Origin: Nitrospinota bacterium
GTDB lineage: Bacteria > Nitrospirota > Nitrospiria > Nitrospirales > UBA8639
Direction of reading: 5' to 3'
NCBI GenBank assembly: GCA_022561525.1
Contig: JADFRB010000095.1
Span: 1 to 7,120 of the forward strand
DNA: 7,120 nucleotides
How positions within the stretch are numbered: the first letter of the stretch is position 1; each line of letters starts with the position of its first letter. The notes under the pieces were generated by a model that saw only the letters and a list, made by a program, of their open reading frames with translations, was not told where the DNA came from and searched no databases. Made by a program: the position numbers and the translations under genes. Positions 5,047 to 7,120 of this stretch are shown piece after piece.

Positions 5047-6059
5047 GGTGTTGACACCTATACATAATAATGGTAATCTCCTATGGAAATTGAAAACAGG
5101 GAGACCACGCCATGCAAACCATCGACACTTTTGACAAACAATTTCCTACTGAAGAATCTTGCAAACAGTTCTTGGCTGAGATGCGCTGGCCGAATGGCGT
5201 TGACTGTCCACGCTGCCACAAGACCGAACGCATTTATCAGTTGAAGGCCAAGCCGTTTCATTGGGCATGCAAGAATGCCGAGTGTGGCGGCAGGAATGGC
5301 TATAGGTTTTCTATTCTGACTAACACCATCTTTCAGGACACCAAGACTCCTTTGAAGCTGTGGTTTAAAATCGGTTACCTCATGTTGGTGGCCAAAAAGG
5401 GTGTCAGTGCTTTGCAATTGCATCGCGTTATTTTTGGCGAACATTCGGGATCGGACTACCGTACCACTTGGTATATGTGTCATCGCTGGCGAGCAGCCAT
5501 GAAAGGCGATGTACTGCCTTTGACTGGGGAAGTTGAAGTCGATGAAACCTATGTCGGGGGTAAAGACAAGAACAAGCATCGTAACAAACGATCCGGCATT
5601 CCTGGAGGGACTGGGAAAGTAGCAGTCATTGGAGCCATTGCCCGCAAAGGCATGGTGGTTGCGAAAGCCATTGAACGAACAGATGCCAACACTCTTCAAG
5701 GTTTTGTGTATGAAACTGTGGCTGATGATGTGTCGTTGATCGCCACTGATGAGGCTTCGGGCTATCGAGGATTGAAGAAGCAAGGCTTTCCCCATGAATC
5801 CGTGTCTCATGCTCAAGGAGAGTATGTGCGGGGCAATGTCCATACTGCCAATTTGGATAGCTTCTGGTCGTTGTTTAAGCGTGGCATTATGGGCAGTTTT
5901 CATCATGTGTCCAAAGCCTATCTTCCCCTCTATCTCAACGAGTTTTCATTTCGGTACAATGCCCGCAAGAACCCTGATGCCTTTGCGGAGTTACTAGCGA
6001 CGAGCGGCTACTAGACACGTCAACATCGACTCGCTAAAATACTTGGGTGGGTATCACCC
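5047..6059 (+). mobile_element. IS1595-family (ISXO2-like) insertion sequence
   Basis: The element is defined by its transposase (5112-6014) and by the point where the MgtC/DUF4010 homology ends. Candidate terminal inverted repeats are left GGTGTTGACACCTATACA (from 5047) and, reading inward on the minus strand, right GGGTGATACCCACCCA (from 6059). With two single-base gaps 12 of 16 aligned positions agree, and both begin with GG, as is usual in this family. No 8-bp target duplication is visible (left flank ATTATGTT, right flank AAAATACC), so the exact ends are uncertain by some bases. A hairpin, TTGGGTG-GGTAT-CACCCAA (6043-6061), overlaps the right end. Confidence 0.7.
5112..6014 (+). CDS. IS1595-family transposase (ISXO2-like DDE domain)
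   Basis: A 300-residue transposase that would cut and join the ends of its own element. The N-terminal zinc ribbon has C32-x2-C35 and C53-x4-C58. The DDE core has D144 in VEVDETYVGG (141-150) and D213 in IATDEASGY (210-218). In HTANLDSFWSLFKRG (244-258) aspartate D249 stands where many relatives, as I remember them, have glutamate. The tail SFHHVSKAYLPLYLNEFSFRYN (262-283) is characteristic of ISXO2-like proteins. Start ATG at 5112 with AGGGAG about 8 nt upstream. The length is normal for the group and no frameshift or early stop is seen, so it may be active. Confidence 0.93.
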   Translation: MQTIDTFDKQFPTEESCKQFLAEMRWPNGVDCPRCHKTERIYQLKAKPFHWACKNAECGGRNGYRFSILTNTIFQDTKTPLKLWFKIGYLMLVAKKGVSALQLHRVIFGEHSGSDYRTTWYMCHRWRAAMKGDVLPLTGEVEVDETYVGGKDKNKHRNKRSGIPGGTGKVAVIGAIARKGMVVAKAIERTDANTLQGFVYETVADDVSLIATDEASGYRGLKKQGFPHESVSHAQGEYVRGNVHTANLDSFWSLFKRGIMGSFHHVSKAYLPLYLNEFSFRYNARKNPDAFAELLATSGY

Positions 6060-6214
6060 AAAATACCAGAGACGCCGACGACCTTCTCAGAAAAGAACTC
6101 AAGCACGCCGACCTCGGAAAGTTTAAGAAGGCGGTTAAGCGGGTACTTGCGCCGCCCACCAAGGCCAAAGCCACCGCTGCGACCCATCGACGAAAAAAGG
6201 AGCGAGAGAGATAG
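6047..6214 (+). CDS. Small basic ORF, probably truncated at its 5' end by the IS
   Basis: The frame is open from 6038 to the TAG at 6212-6214. The first possible start is GTG 6047, which lies inside the presumed IS end and has no ribosome site. The protein-like part begins around 6071: DADDLLRKELKHADLGKFKK (AVKRVLAPP), followed by a strongly basic, alanine- and lysine-rich tail ending HRRKKERER. The regular amphipathic pattern and lack of stops look like real coding sequence whose natural N-terminus was lost. I do not recognise the family. Only 4 nt separate it from the next gene, so the two probably formed an operon. Confidence 0.45.
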   Translation: MGITQNTRDADDLLRKELKHADLGKFKKAVKRVLAPPTKAKATAATHRRKKERER

Positions 6215-6218
6215 GTCT

Positions 6219-6512
6219 ATGGCACTCAGCGACCAAGACTGGGAAGAGATCTGTTATGTCATCAGTGGGGCGCTGGCCAATTTAGATGTCAAGATTCGTA
6301 CCCTGGAAACGAAATCTCAGGTGTCTCTAGAGGAGTTGAACGCCTTAAAAAAACAGATTTGCAAAGAACGTTTCCAAACCCTTCATCGAGATTTCACACG
6401 CACGCTTCTGGCGTCTCATCACAAGAAGACGCACCAACAGCAGGATTTGGCGTGGATGGAGGGGGAGATGGAGAACCCTGACGAGCCACGCGAGCCACCT
6501 TCCGCGCCATGA
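6219..6512 (+). CDS. Hypothetical 97-residue protein, probably helical
   Basis: The open frame extends upstream to 6147, but the ATG at 6219 is preferred: it gives MALSDQDWEEICYVISGALANL and lies 4 nt after the stop of the preceding small ORF. The longer version would only read the wrong frame of that ORF. GAGAG (6205-6210) is the nearest purine-rich site; AAGGAG at 6197-6202 is too far. Residues about 18-50 (LANLDVKIRTLETKSQVSLE onward to LNALKKQI) look like a short coiled coil. The C-terminus is acidic and proline-rich (ENPDEPREPPSAP). No signal peptide, membrane segment or known catalytic motif is seen. Function unknown. Confidence 0.6.
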   Translation: MALSDQDWEEICYVISGALANLDVKIRTLETKSQVSLEELNALKKQICKERFQTLHRDFTRTLLASHHKKTHQQQDLAWMEGEMENPDEPREPPSAP

Positions 6513-6625
6513 CCTGCCCATGGAGGCTCCAAAGGCATTGATCATTTTGGTATCGAGCTTCTTGTATAGCTAATGGTCTCCGCTGTCAATAAGATAGGAC
6601 TAAATGGGAACATTTTCTTTCACAG

Positions 6626-7120
6626 TCACGCCCCCGCCCGAGGTTTTTGCATCTCTGTTGCCAAACTCAAAATTATGCTTTGAGAAGTCCCAAATAGGAC
6701 GAGGGCTTGCCCCATCGTGAGGACCACATCAGGATGAATTAGAGGATTTCGGTCTAACTTCCGAAATTGGTCAAGCACCGCGCATATTTTCTCTTCCCCG
6801 TTATTCCCTTTCGCCAATTCTATGTAGCTCCCAAGGTTTCTTTGTGAAGGGTTCAATGCGGTAACAGCATCTGGACATAACTCTTCTAAATACCCAAGGA
6901 GCACACTTTCAACTGCGCGTGCAATGTGGAATCCAGAAGCAGTAGGTAGGTCAAAAGCTAAACATCTACCAGCTTGACGTATGTCGTGTTTTGCGGTTTC
7001 TGGCAATATTGCCAGGACATCTTCATCAAACGTCTGATCGGCATGTTCAATCAACTGGGGAATGGAATAAATACCTTTTGGTGAAACAGCGTACACATCG
7101 AGATTAGACAGTTCTGCACT
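6626..7120 (-). CDS. HEPN-like protein, C-terminal part (5' end outside window)
   Basis: The frame is open from the right edge to TGA at 6626-6628, giving 164 visible residues. A GTG at 7096 is an internal start candidate only; the residues before it (SAELSNLD) continue the frame. Visible features are DLPTASGFHIARAVESVL (residues 57-74), a mixed helical segment, then RNPLIHPD (124-131; RNPLIH at 6734-6751). RNxxxH is the signature of HEPN ribonuclease domains, and the following helix LTMGQALVLFGTSQSIILSL fits the all-helical HEPN fold. HEPN proteins are often RNA-cleaving toxins or phage-defence effectors, but related ones are non-catalytic. It converges on the 6219-6512 gene with 113 nt between. 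Function beyond HEPN-like is not assigned. Confidence 0.65.
   Translation of the reverse strand, partial: SAELSNLDVYAVSPKGIYSIPQLIEHADQTFDEDVLAILPETAKHDIRQAGRCLAFDLPTASGFHIARAVESVLLGYLEELCPDAVTALNPSQRNLGSYIELAKGNNGEEKICAVLDQFRKLDRNPLIHPDVVLTMGQALVLFGTSQSIILSLATEMQKPRAGA

Noticed and set aside
5051..5079. TTGACA with TAATCT 17 nt further as a transposase promoter
   Set aside because: The -35 is perfect but the -10 matches poorly, and TTGACA is part of the presumed IS terminal repeat; plausible but unsupported.
5058..5906. A 282-residue open frame on the minus strand
   Set aside because: It lies entirely opposite the well-supported transposase gene and shows no recognisable domain; a shadow frame.
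6043..6061. Hairpin TTGGGTG-GGTAT-CACCCAA as a Rho-independent terminator of the transposase gene
   Set aside because: No U-run follows on the plus strand, and it overlaps the IS end, which explains the symmetry.
1..7120. CRISPR array, tRNA or rRNA genes
   Set aside because: No regularly spaced repeats and no cloverleaf or rRNA-like sequence were seen on either strand.

Overview
This looks like an accessory stretch of a bacterial chromosome of roughly balanced base composition. The style of the genes suggests a Nitrospira-like bacterium (Nitrospirota): a short mannose-1-phosphate guanylyltransferase-like enzyme in one operon with a lone receiver and a sigma-54 activator, plus decayed c-type cytochrome and MgtC/DUF4010 genes. 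That taxonomic guess is from memory of gene families and is only moderately supported.

Left part (1-795): the N-terminal part of an exported protein on the minus strand runs off the left edge. It is followed by about 550 bp without a convincing gene but with several inverted repeats, including a pair of mutually exclusive hairpins at 371-444.

Centre-left (796-3647, minus strand): a compact three-gene operon transcribed right to left. It encodes a sugar-phosphate nucleotidyltransferase, an overlapping CheY-like receiver, and a PAS/AAA+/Fis sigma-54 activator. The phosphorylation domain and the sigma-54 activation domain are therefore on separate proteins. The receiver gene has no ordinary ribosome site; a hairpin inside the end of the upstream gene may bring a distant AGGA close to its start.

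Intergenic centre (3648-4056): two sequences resembling -24/-12 sigma-54 promoters point in opposite directions, one to the operon and one to the cytochrome gene. Between them lies an 8-bp inverted repeat at enhancer-like distance from both. This is a plausible shared control site for the activator encoded in the operon, which would then be autoregulated.

Centre-right (4057-5046, plus strand): decayed genes. A c-type cytochrome has lost its second haem cysteine (CLRYH instead of CxxCH), has an internal stop and lacks its middle. An MgtC/DUF4010 membrane protein has a frameshift at a run of five G and is cut off by an insertion sequence.

Right part (5047-7120): an IS1595-family (ISXO2-like) element with an apparently intact transposase. 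Its right flank is unrelated to the left flank: a small 5'-truncated basic ORF and a 97-residue protein of unknown function. Converging from the right edge is a partial minus-strand gene whose C-terminal part carries an RNxxxH motif typical of HEPN ribonucleases. The IS appears to sit at a rearrangement junction.
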